In this document: in pieces, positions 1 to 7,670 of the stretch | Layout of the letters: every line of letters starts with the position of its first letter | How positions within the stretch are numbered: the stretch's first letter is position 1 | NCBI RefSeq assembly: GCF_946187255.1 | Contig: NZ_CAMHRZ010000127.1 | Location: forward strand, 1-9,529 | DNA: 9,529 nt | From: an uncultured Ruminococcus sp. | GTDB taxonomy: Bacteria; Bacillota; Clostridia; Oscillospirales; Ruminococcaceae | Direction: 5' to 3' | The notes under the pieces: model-generated | Seen by the model: only the letters and a program-made list of their open reading frames with translations | The model's database searches: none | Told to the model about the DNA's origin: nothing | Program-made: the position numbers and the translations under genes

Positions 1-5
1 GATAC

Positions 6-34
6 TTGAAATATATTAAATTTTATAATATAAT
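6..34 (+). promoter_or_regulatory. Sigma-A type promoter of the giant membrane protein gene
   Basis: A -35 hexamer TTGAAA (6-11) and a perfect -10 hexamer TATAAT (29-34) are separated by exactly 17 bases, in very AT-rich DNA. The expected transcription start is near base 41, giving a leader of about 46 bases before the ATG at 87. A second TATAAT at 24-29 overlaps but would have only a 12-base spacer from the same -35, so it is less likely to be used. Confidence 0.8.
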
Positions 35-53
35 ATAAAAATATAACATAAAC

Positions 54-80
54 GGATCACCTCCGTGTGTGACAGGAGTG
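54..80 (+). promoter_or_regulatory. Leader with anti-Shine-Dalgarno copy and the Shine-Dalgarno it can mask
   Basis: Bases 54-64 read GGATCACCTCC, identical to the conserved 3' end of bacterial 16S rRNA that contains the anti-Shine-Dalgarno. Ten bases later lies the gene's own ribosome binding site AGGAG (74-78), eight bases before the ATG at 87. CTCC (61-64) can pair with GGAG (75-78), and CA (58-59) with TG (79-80) across one bulged C, so the leader can fold over its own ribosome binding site. The sequence match and the pairing are seen directly; a regulatory role is inferred. Confidence 0.5.
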
Positions 81-86
81 AGAAAT

Positions 87-3000
87 ATGTTTGAACTGAT
101 AGAAACGCTGTGGTGTCTGTCGCCGCTGGTGCTGATACCTCTATGCATAGGACTGTCATCAAAGAATAAAAAACTAAAGTCATTCATCGAACGGCTTTAC
201 ATCGATAACAGGATAAGCTGGCGTGAAAAGCTGTCTATGTATGTCGAACCCCACCGCAGGCAGCAGCCTATGGAGGACGACCACAGACCGCAGAAGGGTA
301 TGCCCTATCTGCCGCAGGATATCGACAGATACAGACAGAATGACGGGCGCAGGACAGGCGGCGCTCTGAATTATCCGGGAATGAACGGGCAGACAGGTGC
401 GCCCGTATTCAAGGATGAAGCAAGGAAGGTACAGCCGCTTCACGGCGCACAGACATACGTCACGCCGCAGAACGGTAATGTACAGCAGCCTGTATACATC
501 TCTCCTGCAGAGCAGAACCGCATGATGCAGCAGAACGTTGCCAAAACAACGGGACAGCCTGTTCAGCAGAATGATGCCGATATCAGCGCACCTCACCACC
601 ATCACGACGGCGTCGATCTGGTGAAACATGATACCGCTAAAACTACTGCTGCCGAGAACACCGCTGCTGCGGCAGTTCAGCAGACAGTAAAGACGGGCGT
701 TCAGCAGTCCGCACAGACCGCGCAGGCGGCTGTTGCGCAGAATGCAAACACAAATACTCAGCAGAACGTACAGCAGCCGACAGCGGCTGTTGCACAGAAT
801 GCAGGCACAAATACACAACAGCCTGTACGTCAGCCCGCAGCGGCAGCTGTTCAGCAGACCGCACAGAATGCAGGCTACTATCAGGGCGGCGGACCCGTTT
901 ATCCTCAGGCAGGATACAATGGCTACCCGCAGAGGGTATACAACAACGGACAGCCCCTGCCTCAGTGGGCACAGAAGAGACCCGCTGTTGTCAAGCCCCC
1001 GAAGCCCAAGCGCGAAAAGAAGCATTACAGCCCCGCAGCTGTCATCACAGGCATAGGTATAACCTTTGTGGTGCTGGCGGGTATCATATTCTCGACCGCA
1101 TTCTGGGTAAATATGAGCAACTGGACGAGAGTCGGTGTACTTGCGGGACAGGCGGCACTGTTCTTCGGAATGTTCTTCTTCACACATAAAAAGCTGAAGA
1201 TCGAAGGCACTGCGGCGGCGGTGTATATACTCGGCTCGGTATTCACGACCATATCCTATCTGACTATCGGCTATTTCGGGCTGATGGGCGCCTGGTTCGG
1301 CATGGAGGGCGGCGGAATGATGCTGTTCCTCGCTTTGGGCGCACTGATGATGACCTTCTTCTCGGCGGCAGCCATGAAGGTATTCAAAAAGCCCTTCTGC
1401 GAATATGCCGCAAGCATCTCGCTGGCAATTTCGGGAACTTTACTGCTGGCACATTTTGCAAACTATTTCCAGAAGAACTACTCGGCGTTCTCGCTGCTGA
1501 TAACTGCGGCGGGCACCATATTCACGGCAGTATACTTCTTCATGAAGTCAAAGGGCAAGGAGATATCCAAGCCCGTAAAGGTAACTCACAACATCGTCAG
1601 ACTGGCATACCTCATCATCGGGCTGCCCGTACTGATATACGATATCGCCCGCAGTGTAGATGACATGGGCTGGACGGTATTCGGCTGGGGCGTGTGCATG
1701 ATATATATGGGCGAATGCCTGTGGCACGCTATACGCCTTAAAAGCAAGAACTGGCTGTCGGTACACGCGGTCCTTGTTCTTGCGGGAATGGTCAGCCTTT
1801 ACTTCAACATCGCTGATTATCCCACCTACGCGCTGATCGCAGTGATAATATCCATGCTGGGCGGCTGGGCTTACCTGTTCCTTGAAAAGAAAGGCAAGCT
1901 GTTGTTCGATGCAAGAGAGGTCTATGTGGTACTGCGTGTGCTGATAACAATTTCGGCGGCACCGCTGATATTCATGCACACCTACAAAGACCCGCTGTGC
2001 TGGGCAGTCGCGGGACTGCTTTACGCAGACTTCACGGGCGTTGCGATATTCAGGAAAAAACAGGCATACCTCGTTATGCAGTGCGGCGTGGTACTGAACC
2101 TGCTCTATGAGATGTACCTGCATCTCACACAGTCGCGCACTCTCCCCGATACCTTTGAGCTTTACGCACTGATAACACTGCTCATCGGCATAGCAGGCAC
2201 TGCTGTTTACAGGACACTCGAACACAAGGACAAGCTGCTCGTAAAGGCTAACGGCATAAACATATTCATGAGGATAGTCATGGGTCTGCCCGCCTTTGCG
2301 GTGATCATAAACGAAGCTTATCGCGGCAGAGTCACCGAGCTTGGCACCGCACTGTGCCTGCTGCCTCTGGCAGAACTCACATTCTATTCGATACTCAAGC
2401 GCAGACAGAACGAGCTGTTCTTCCAGTTCGTATACCTGCTGTTTGCAGTTAATATGTTCATCCCCGAAGATATCAGCTTCTACGGTGCTGATCATCTCAA
2501 AGTATTCGCAATGGCAGTATGGGGTATATGTGTTGTGGGAACGGCGCTGTACTCGGTACTGCGCTACAAAGGCAAGAGCATACTTACCGCAGGCAAGTTC
2601 ATAGTATACGCAAGAGCCATCGCCGCTGTTATCGGAGCTGTCGCTGTTTCAAACGATCTGCAGTTCAGCGATCACGGTGAATTCAGCTGGGTATCCTGGC
2701 TGCTGGTGGGCGGTATGGCTGCTGAGATGCTCATATATGCCATCATCAAGAAGCACGAGGGCATACTTGGCATACACGCCTTCTATCTCAGCTGCATACT
2801 CTTCGAGGTATGCAACCTGCTGGGCGATATGCGGTTCTTCGCACTTGCGGTAACTGCATTCATCGCAGTGATGACAATGATATACAACGAGCTGGATGTA
2901 CGCGGAAAACTGCGTTTCAATGCGGCAAGAGTACTCGTTGTCATGCGCGGACTGTTCGGCACACTGGCAGTGATACAGATCATCACCTGCTTCACCGAAT

Positions 3001-5225
3001 GGAACTACGATATATTCGGCATCTGCGCTGTGCTGGCGCTGGAAACTCTCTACTACGGCATACGCCGCAGAAAAGAAGCCTTTATCGGGGTACACGCACT
3101 GTTCCTCACGCTCATGTTCTCGAAACTGGGCGAATTCACAGGCAAATACGATTACTTAATTATGATGCTGTTCGGTGTGGCAGCGGTGGGCACTTTCGTT
3201 TACTACCGCCTGCACAAGGCTGAAAAGCTGCTGTTCGATGCAAAGCGCGTGCTGATAGGCGTGCGCATAACCTACGCAGTGCTTTTCCTGCCGATGGTAT
3301 TCATGGATCTGATAGACTTCAGCTGGCAGACACTGGCAATGTTCGGGCTGCTGGCACTGGAGGGACTGTATTACGGTATCTCCATGAAGAAGGAAGCCCC
3401 GATAGGCATACACGCGATAAGTCTTACAGGCGCTATGTGGTGTGTAGCGCAGTATATCGGCAATGCGGCTTACTTCCCGCTGATGGCTTGCGGTGTAGCA
3501 GCAGCCGGCACACTCGCCTATACACTGCTCGGCAAGGCAGGCAAGCGCAGATTTGACACACCTTTCGTGGTAGCGGGCGTGAGATCCTTCTACAGCATTA
3601 TGTGTCTTGCACTGTTCGTAAAGGAATGGAGCGCATTTACATGGATATCGGTAGTCGTATGGTCGGTACTTGCGGCTGAGGCTACCTACTACACCCTGAC
3701 CGAGAAGAAAAAGCTGCTGCTGAATACTCACAGCATAGTTATGCTGCTGTTCTTCACCGTTGCGGCTAACTTCATCGGCGGGCTGATACCCGGCAAATTC
3801 ACGGGACTGTTCATATTCGCTATGCTTACTGCCGCAATGCTGGTAGTATACCGCATCGTACCCGCACTGTACTCGAAGATATCCGATACCTTCATGACAG
3901 CGGTACTGTTTATATGCGGTCTGTGGCTTATGATCGAGCAGGCACTGCCCTACGGCGTTATCACCATGCTCATGATCATGATAATCTTTACCGTGAACGC
4001 CTTTGATGACGATCACTTCCTGAGATATGTATTCAGGGTGATACTCCCTCTCCCCGCGCTTATCACAGCGGGTATGCTGGCAGAAGCCCTGAGCTATGAC
4101 TACGATATATACCTCTGCCGTCCGCTTTCGATGGCGATATGCGCAGGAGTGCTCTGCATAGCAGCGTACATACTCAGCTTCGGTCTGAGCAGCGCTGACA
4201 AGTATGCGATGATGAAGTACAGCACCGAGGCAGGTGCAGGCATCGCACTGCTGATGGCTCACTCGGACAAATACTCCCTCGCAGGCGGTCCTGCGGCAGG
4301 TATCACGATAATGGCAGTCAGTGCGGCACTGCTGGCAGTGATACACCTTTCAAAGAAGACCTTCCATGCTGCGATACCCATGTTCGCGCTGTTCATGGGC
4401 GCAAAGATGGCAGCACACACGATATGGGTAGACCCCATGACAGAGGGCAACGCTGTTATAGTATTCTCAATATTCATGACAGCTGTGCTGGCAGTGGTAT
4501 CAAGGCTCATGTTCCCCGACTCACTTATCAAGAAGACAGAGAACAAAAAGTATCAGCTGGATATACCGCAGCTGGGCATATTCCTCTGCGTACTCAGCTG
4601 TCACGCAGAGAGCAGCATATTCAGCGGGCGTGCAAGATTATTCATAGCACTGCTGGAAATGGCGGTATTCTCCGCAAACCTTATCCGCAGAAATAACAGC
4701 GGTCCCGCAAACAGGAGCTGCATGACGCTGGCGGCGGGCTTCGGTGCTGCGGCACTCATCGCAAGACCCTTTATGGCGTTTGAGAACGCAATGATAACCA
4801 CCAAGATCATACTTGTTATAATCGTGGCATTCGGTCTGGCGGTAAAGAAGATATGGGCTGAAAACGAGAAGGTATCAAGGGAATTCAGTCAGGCGGTATT
4901 CATGGCAGCTTTCCTGCTGCTGATATTTGACGGACTTACTAACCAGTCCCTCACGAACTCGCTGATAGTACTGAGCGTATCCCTTGCACTGCTGATATAC
5001 TCCTTCATCAGAAAGACCAGACGCTGGTTCCTGGTATCGGCGGTATCCCTGCTGGGACTGACACTGTACATCACGGGAGATTTCCTGGCGGCTATCGCAT
5101 GGTGGGCATACCTGCTCATCGCGGGAATACTGCTGATAGTCGTAGCCGCTATGACGGAATATTTCCGTCAGCGTTCGGCTAAGAACCCACAGGAGGAAAG
5201 ATTCTTCATCGACTGGAAATGGTAG
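87..5225 (+). CDS. Giant polytopic membrane protein (1712 aa) built from tandem four-helix modules
   Basis: Function is not recognised. The first membrane block after the linker is loosely reminiscent of DUF2157/DUF2339-type predicted membrane proteins, a weak resemblance. The ATG at 87 is chosen because AGGAG (74-78) sits eight bases before it; an in-frame GTG at 69 lacks such a site. Residues 8-24 form one helix. Residues 25-315 are a soluble Gln/Ala/Pro/Asn-rich region, with HHHH at 170-173 and 19-residue tandem repeats at about 214-251, ending in a basic segment (KPPKPKREKK). From residue 316 to about 1690 there are roughly 50 hydrophobic segments. Residues 502-1273 contain seven consecutive modules of 106-114 residues, each with four helices and basic loops after helices 2 and 4. 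By the positive-inside rule these loops face the cytoplasm. The protein ends in a short polar tail, FFIDWKW. No catalytic motif was found. Transport, sensing or envelope scaffolding are all possible. Confidence 0.9.
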   Translation: MFELIETLWCLSPLVLIPLCIGLSSKNKKLKSFIERLYIDNRISWREKLSMYVEPHRRQQPMEDDHRPQKGMPYLPQDIDRYRQNDGRRTGGALNYPGMNGQTGAPVFKDEARKVQPLHGAQTYVTPQNGNVQQPVYISPAEQNRMMQQNVAKTTGQPVQQNDADISAPHHHHDGVDLVKHDTAKTTAAENTAAAAVQQTVKTGVQQSAQTAQAAVAQNANTNTQQNVQQPTAAVAQNAGTNTQQPVRQPAAAAVQQTAQNAGYYQGGGPVYPQAGYNGYPQRVYNNGQPLPQWAQKRPAVVKPPKPKREKKHYSPAAVITGIGITFVVLAGIIFSTAFWVNMSNWTRVGVLAGQAALFFGMFFFTHKKLKIEGTAAAVYILGSVFTTISYLTIGYFGLMGAWFGMEGGGMMLFLALGALMMTFFSAAAMKVFKKPFCEYAASISLAISGTLLLAHFANYFQKNYSAFSLLITAAGTIFTAVYFFMKSKGKEISKPVKVTHNIVRLAYLIIGLPVLIYDIARSVDDMGWTVFGWGVCMIYMGECLWHAIRLKSKNWLSVHAVLVLAGMVSLYFNIADYPTYALIAVIISMLGGWAYLFLEKKGKLLFDAREVYVVLRVLITISAAPLIFMHTYKDPLCWAVAGLLYADFTGVAIFRKKQAYLVMQCGVVLNLLYEMYLHLTQSRTLPDTFELYALITLLIGIAGTAVYRTLEHKDKLLVKANGINIFMRIVMGLPAFAVIINEAYRGRVTELGTALCLLPLAELTFYSILKRRQNELFFQFVYLLFAVNMFIPEDISFYGADHLKVFAMAVWGICVVGTALYSVLRYKGKSILTAGKFIVYARAIAAVIGAVAVSNDLQFSDHGEFSWVSWLLVGGMAAEMLIYAIIKKHEGILGIHAFYLSCILFEVCNLLGDMRFFALAVTAFIAVMTMIYNELDVRGKLRFNAARVLVVMRGLFGTLAVIQIITCFTEWNYDIFGICAVLALETLYYGIRRRKEAFIGVHALFLTLMFSKLGEFTGKYDYLIMMLFGVAAVGTFVYYRLHKAEKLLFDAKRVLIGVRITYAVLFLPMVFMDLIDFSWQTLAMFGLLALEGLYYGISMKKEAPIGIHAISLTGAMWCVAQYIGNAAYFPLMACGVAAAGTLAYTLLGKAGKRRFDTPFVVAGVRSFYSIMCLALFVKEWSAFTWISVVVWSVLAAEATYYTLTEKKKLLLNTHSIVMLLFFTVAANFIGGLIPGKFTGLFIFAMLTAAMLVVYRIVPALYSKISDTFMTAVLFICGLWLMIEQALPYGVITMLMIMIIFTVNAFDDDHFLRYVFRVILPLPALITAGMLAEALSYDYDIYLCRPLSMAICAGVLCIAAYILSFGLSSADKYAMMKYSTEAGAGIALLMAHSDKYSLAGGPAAGITIMAVSAALLAVIHLSKKTFHAAIPMFALFMGAKMAAHTIWVDPMTEGNAVIVFSIFMTAVLAVVSRLMFPDSLIKKTENKKYQLDIPQLGIFLCVLSCHAESSIFSGRARLFIALLEMAVFSANLIRRNNSGPANRSCMTLAAGFGAAALIARPFMAFENAMITTKIILVIIVAFGLAVKKIWAENEKVSREFSQAVFMAAFLLLIFDGLTNQSLTNSLIVLSVSLALLIYSFIRKTRRWFLVSAVSLLGLTLYITGDFLAAIAWWAYLLIAGILLIVVAAMTEYFRQRSAKNPQEERFFIDWKW
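726..839 (+). repeat. Two tandem 57-base in-frame repeats in the Gln-rich linker
   Basis: Units 726-782 and 783-839 are adjacent and in frame, encoding AAVAQNANTNTQQNVQQPT and AAVAQNAGTNTQQPVRQPA. A degenerate third copy begins at 840 (AAAVQQTAQNAG). Differences lie both at silent positions and at residue-changing ones, so the duplication is not very recent. The region is low-complexity, Gln/Asn/Ala/Thr-rich, and probably disordered and cytoplasmic. Confidence 0.85.
1590..3905 (+). repeat. Seven tandem four-helix modules within the giant membrane protein
   Basis: Module starts at the DNA level are about 1590, 1932, 2271, 2613, 2946, 3264 and 3582, so lengths are 114, 113, 114, 111, 106, 106 and about 108 residues. 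Six of the seven starts fall at or next to an Arg (MRGLFG, VRITYA, VRSFYS). Most modules end in a basic junction: KGKLLFDAREVYVVLR, RGKLRFNAARVLVVMR, AEKLLFDAKRVLIGVR, AGKRRFDTPFVVAGVR. A mid-module basic loop recurs: KHEGILGIHA, RKEAFIGVHA, KKEAPIGIHA. The block just before 1590 (helices and KSKGKEISKPVKV) looks like part of an eighth, more diverged copy. Modules 4-6 are the most alike by eye. DNA identity between copies is low, so the duplications are old. Confidence 0.8.
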
Positions 5226-5259
5226 CCTGATACGGCTCATCATGACAGAGCGCTATAGG

Positions 5260-5300
5260 GCGGGCAGCCTGCACAGCATCGTGCGGACTGCCCGCTTTTT
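5260..5300 (+). terminator. Rho-independent terminator after the giant membrane protein gene
   Basis: GCGGGCAG (5260-5267) pairs perfectly with CTGCCCGC (5288-5295). Inside, TGCAC/GTGCG adds five pairs (one T-G) after a 2x2 internal loop, closed by a six-base loop. Five Ts follow directly (5296-5300). It starts 34 bases after the stop codon at 5225. Confidence 0.9.
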
Positions 5301-5321
5301 CCCTAAGAATTGTAAATTTTA

Positions 5322-5379
5322 CCGAATAAGACCTTTACGAATAGTGAAAAATGGTCAAAGAAACCGTGATAGTATTCGG
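5322..5379. repeat. Nested inverted repeats upstream of the zinc-ribbon gene promoter
   Basis: CCGAATA (5322-5328) and TATTCGG (5373-5379) are perfect inverted 7-mers. Within them GACC (5330-5333) faces GGTC (5353-5356). The interior is asymmetric, so a clean single hairpin is not formed. It lies between the terminator of the previous gene and the promoter at 5416. It could be an operator or a chance AT-rich pairing. The rest of 5301-5415 shows nothing else recognisable. Confidence 0.35.
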
Positions 5380-5415
5380 GGATTTGTGATATGTCGCAAA
5401 ATGTACGGGGCGCTC

Positions 5416-5444
5416 TTGACAAACATGGGGTAATGATTTATACT
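5416..5444 (+). promoter_or_regulatory. Strong sigma-A type promoter of the zinc-ribbon gene
   Basis: The -35 hexamer TTGACA (5416-5421) is perfect and the -10 hexamer TATACT (5439-5444) has one mismatch, with a 17-base spacer. Transcription should start near 5451, giving a leader of about 70 bases. In that leader, GCTTAA (5461-5466) and TTAAGC (5471-5476) form a six-pair hairpin with a TTAT loop. CACAT (5452-5456) can pair with ATGTG (5494-5498) to enclose it. Confidence 0.85.
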
Positions 5445-5519
5445 TAATATGCACATCTATGCTTAATTATTTAAGCAAATTAGTAATCTATCTATGTGAA
5501 GAAAGAGGAGGACTTTGTA

Positions 5520-7547
5520 ATGAAAATTTGTGCTAAATGCGGCGCACAGATCGAAGACGGTATGAAGTTCTGCGGAGGGTGCGGCGCTCCCGTTCCCGCT
5601 GATGCACCGCAGGCTGCTGTCAACAACGGTCAGACGCAGCAGTACAACAACAATTATACTGCTCAGACACAGCAGTATAATAACTATCAGCAGGCTCCGG
5701 CTCCCGCTGTTGCGAAGGCGCCCAATCCGCTGGTGGAGAAGATCAAGAAGAAGCCTCTGCTGCTGGCTATCCCCGCAGCGGCTGTAGTTGCGATAATCGT
5801 GGCTATCATCGTTATCGTAAACGTAACAAAGTATCAGAAGATCGAGGCTAAGGATCTGTTCTACATCAATTTTGAGGGTCTGAACAAGTACGGCACCGCT
5901 ACTGCGGAGCTGAACGCTTATTCAAGCTCCACCTACAAGATGAACGATACCTACCTGGCAGCTGCCAAGAGCCTGAAAGAACTGGGTCTTGACGATGGCT
6001 GGGAGGAAGACGAGGATCTGGGCAACGGAAGAAAGGTAGCTCCTTACTTCTCCATCGAGCCCAAGACACTGGAAAAGGCATGGACAAAGGCTAAGGACAC
6101 CAAAGAGATCGTTCAGATGAGAGGCGCTCTGCTGAAGACAGGTTCTAAGGGCGGCTACCTCATCAAGGCAAAGATCGACAAGGACAAGAACCTCAAGAAC
6201 GGCGACAAGATCAAGGTCACTGTTGAGTACGACAAGGACGATCTGAAGAAGAACAAGATCAAGCTGGTACACACCGAGTTTGAGATCGAGGTTAAGGGTC
6301 TTGAAGACGGCGTTGATTTCGAGCCTTTCGATGAGAAGTACCTGAAGGTGAACTTCTCGGGTATCGACGGCGACGGTTCCTACAGTGTTGAGACTACCTC
6401 CGACACTCCCAACAATCTCTACTATGACTGGGATTATACCAGCGGTCTGAAGAACGGCGACAAGGTAAAGGTAAAGTGCGAACCCTATAACCTCCAGCCC
6501 GCAGGCGATGCTTTCTATTTCGAGAGCAACGGCAAATACTACATAGTAAAGAGCAAGGATGCCCTCACTAAGGAATTTGAGGTATCGGGTCTCCAGGAGC
6601 TCCAGGAGATCGACGTATTCGACAAGATCAAGTTCGTATACGACAGAGGTACTCCGTTCCTCAGAGTAAAGGATATCGACACCGATGATATGGATAAGCT
6701 GGTCATCGACAATGTCAGCTTCTATCTTGACAACGCCGACAACCTCAAGGCAGGCGACAAGTTCAAGGTCAAGGCTTACAGCTACAGCCTGAAGACCGAA
6801 GGCTACAAGATCAAGGGTGAGATCGACTCCGACGGATACGTTGTAAAGGAATTCACCGTTGATGACAAGATGCCCGCATACGTTACCGCAGATAACGGTA
6901 AGGAAGCATACGACAGCGCAGATCTCCAGAGCATGATAAGCGACCAGGAGACCGAGATCAAGACCAAGCTGCAGGGAACTACCTCCGGCTGGCTGTACAA
7001 CGCTACAAACGTTAAGTACGAGGGCAAGGTCGATAAGGTAGAGAGCATGACTCTCAAGGACGTTTATGTAAGCTTCACTTCCAAGAACAACTACAGCAAC
7101 GTAAGCGACTATGTAAACAGGATCTACGGTCTGTATGAGATCAAGGTAAAGACAGACGATGAGGAGAAGAGCTCCGCTACTCTGTACGCAGTGATCTATC
7201 TGGACAACGTAATTGCAGCAGACGGCAAGTTCTATCAGAACAATGACTGGGATGACTGCAAGATCGAGTACTATGGTGAGATGGCAGACTTCAACAAGGA
7301 AGTCGTAGGCAAGGAAGGCTTCACAGTTACCAAGTGCGGCGGCGGCGCTGTAGAGGGTGACAAGAAGGACGAGTCCAAGCCCGAGGAGACCACCACCACA
7401 GCAGCTACCGAGAAGCCTGAGGAGAAGGACGAATCTAAGGCAGAGGAGACCACTACAAAGGCTGAAGAGGAGAAGAAGGACGACGAAAAGAAGGAAGAGA
7501 CCGAGAAGGCTGATGAGCAGCCTGCGGAGACCGAAAAGGCTTCCTGA
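5520..7547 (+). CDS. Zinc-ribbon, single-helix membrane protein with repetitive ectodomain and K/E/T-rich tail (675 aa)
   Basis: The ATG at 5520 is preceded by AGAGGAGG (5504-5511) with eight bases between; an in-frame GTG at 5496 lies upstream of that site and is not used. Residues 1-26 are a zinc ribbon of the zinc_ribbon_2 type with Cys at 4, 7, 18 and 21 (KICAKC, FCGGC). Residues 27-70 are a Gln/Asn/Tyr-rich linker with TQQYNN twice. A basic KIKKK precedes one helix at about 80-100, so the ribbon is cytoplasmic and the rest outside. The ectodomain has three related modules, marked by LKNGDKIKV, LKNGDKVKV and LKAGDKFKV, with EFEVKGL, EFEVSGL and EFTV near their ends. Residues from about 606 form a Lys/Glu/Thr tail in which KDESKxEETTT occurs twice. 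The layout resembles Firmicutes envelope proteins such as YvbJ or TcaA, but no clear homology to them can be claimed. No sortase motif or enzyme site is visible. Heavy use of AAG, GAG and AAC codons and the strong promoter suggest high expression. Confidence 0.92.
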   Translation: MKICAKCGAQIEDGMKFCGGCGAPVPADAPQAAVNNGQTQQYNNNYTAQTQQYNNYQQAPAPAVAKAPNPLVEKIKKKPLLLAIPAAAVVAIIVAIIVIVNVTKYQKIEAKDLFYINFEGLNKYGTATAELNAYSSSTYKMNDTYLAAAKSLKELGLDDGWEEDEDLGNGRKVAPYFSIEPKTLEKAWTKAKDTKEIVQMRGALLKTGSKGGYLIKAKIDKDKNLKNGDKIKVTVEYDKDDLKKNKIKLVHTEFEIEVKGLEDGVDFEPFDEKYLKVNFSGIDGDGSYSVETTSDTPNNLYYDWDYTSGLKNGDKVKVKCEPYNLQPAGDAFYFESNGKYYIVKSKDALTKEFEVSGLQELQEIDVFDKIKFVYDRGTPFLRVKDIDTDDMDKLVIDNVSFYLDNADNLKAGDKFKVKAYSYSLKTEGYKIKGEIDSDGYVVKEFTVDDKMPAYVTADNGKEAYDSADLQSMISDQETEIKTKLQGTTSGWLYNATNVKYEGKVDKVESMTLKDVYVSFTSKNNYSNVSDYVNRIYGLYEIKVKTDDEEKSSATLYAVIYLDNVIAADGKFYQNNDWDDCKIEYYGEMADFNKEVVGKEGFTVTKCGGGAVEGDKKDESKPEETTTTAATEKPEEKDESKAEETTTKAEEEKKDDEKKEETEKADEQPAETEKAS

Positions 7548-7560
7548 TGATATGACAGTA

Positions 7561-7594
7561 AGCCCCTTGACGCGAGAGCGCCGAGGGGCTTTTT
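7561..7594 (+). terminator. Rho-independent terminator after the zinc-ribbon gene
   Basis: AGCCCCT (7561-7567) pairs with AGGGGCT (7584-7590). The stem continues with a T-G and a G-C pair, one A-C mismatch and three more pairs, and is capped by a GAGA tetraloop (7574-7577) of the GNRA type. A run of five Ts (7590-7594) follows. It begins 14 bases after the stop. Confidence 0.92.
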
Positions 7595-7616
7595 GTTTAC
7601 AGCGAACTATCCACAC

Positions 7617-7648
7617 AAAAAAAGGCTGCACCGCAAAGGTACAGCCTT
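7617..7648 (-). terminator. Rho-independent terminator of the phosphotransferase-like gene
   Basis: On the minus strand the stem is AAGGCTGTACC/GGTGCAGCCTT (plus-strand 7638-7648 with 7622-7632). It has eleven pairs with one T-G wobble and a five-base loop. It ends in seven Ts, plus-strand As 7617-7623, two of which are also stem bases. It lies 23 bases beyond the stop at 7671 and faces the terminator of the converging zinc-ribbon gene, so the two genes are insulated from each other. Confidence 0.93.
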
Positions 7649-7670
7649 GAATTATTTGTATATGTGCTTA

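Noticed and set aside
54..64. Remnant of a 16S rRNA gene
   Set aside because: Only the 11 terminal bases match. The preceding bases are AT-rich promoter DNA with no upstream 16S helix 45 sequence, so this is not an rRNA fragment.
69..86. Upstream GTG start for the giant membrane protein
   Set aside because: The AGGAG at 74-78 lies inside that extension and is properly spaced for the ATG at 87.
3156..4346. Minus-strand open frame (396 codons) opposite the giant membrane protein, and similar ones at 180-1187, 1548-2495 and 2649-3095
   Set aside because: All lie inside one well-supported plus-strand gene. The translations are Cys/His/Tyr/Gln-rich mirror products of its codons, with no recognisable family.
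5242..5433. Plus-strand frame of 63 codons between the first two genes
   Set aside because: It runs through the terminator at 5260-5300 and over the next promoter, and has no Shine-Dalgarno.
5922..7631. Long minus-strand open frame (569 codons) opposite the zinc-ribbon gene
   Set aside because: It is the antisense shadow of a gene with strong codon bias. Its translation is Leu/Val-rich without domain features, and it has no promoter or Shine-Dalgarno of its own.
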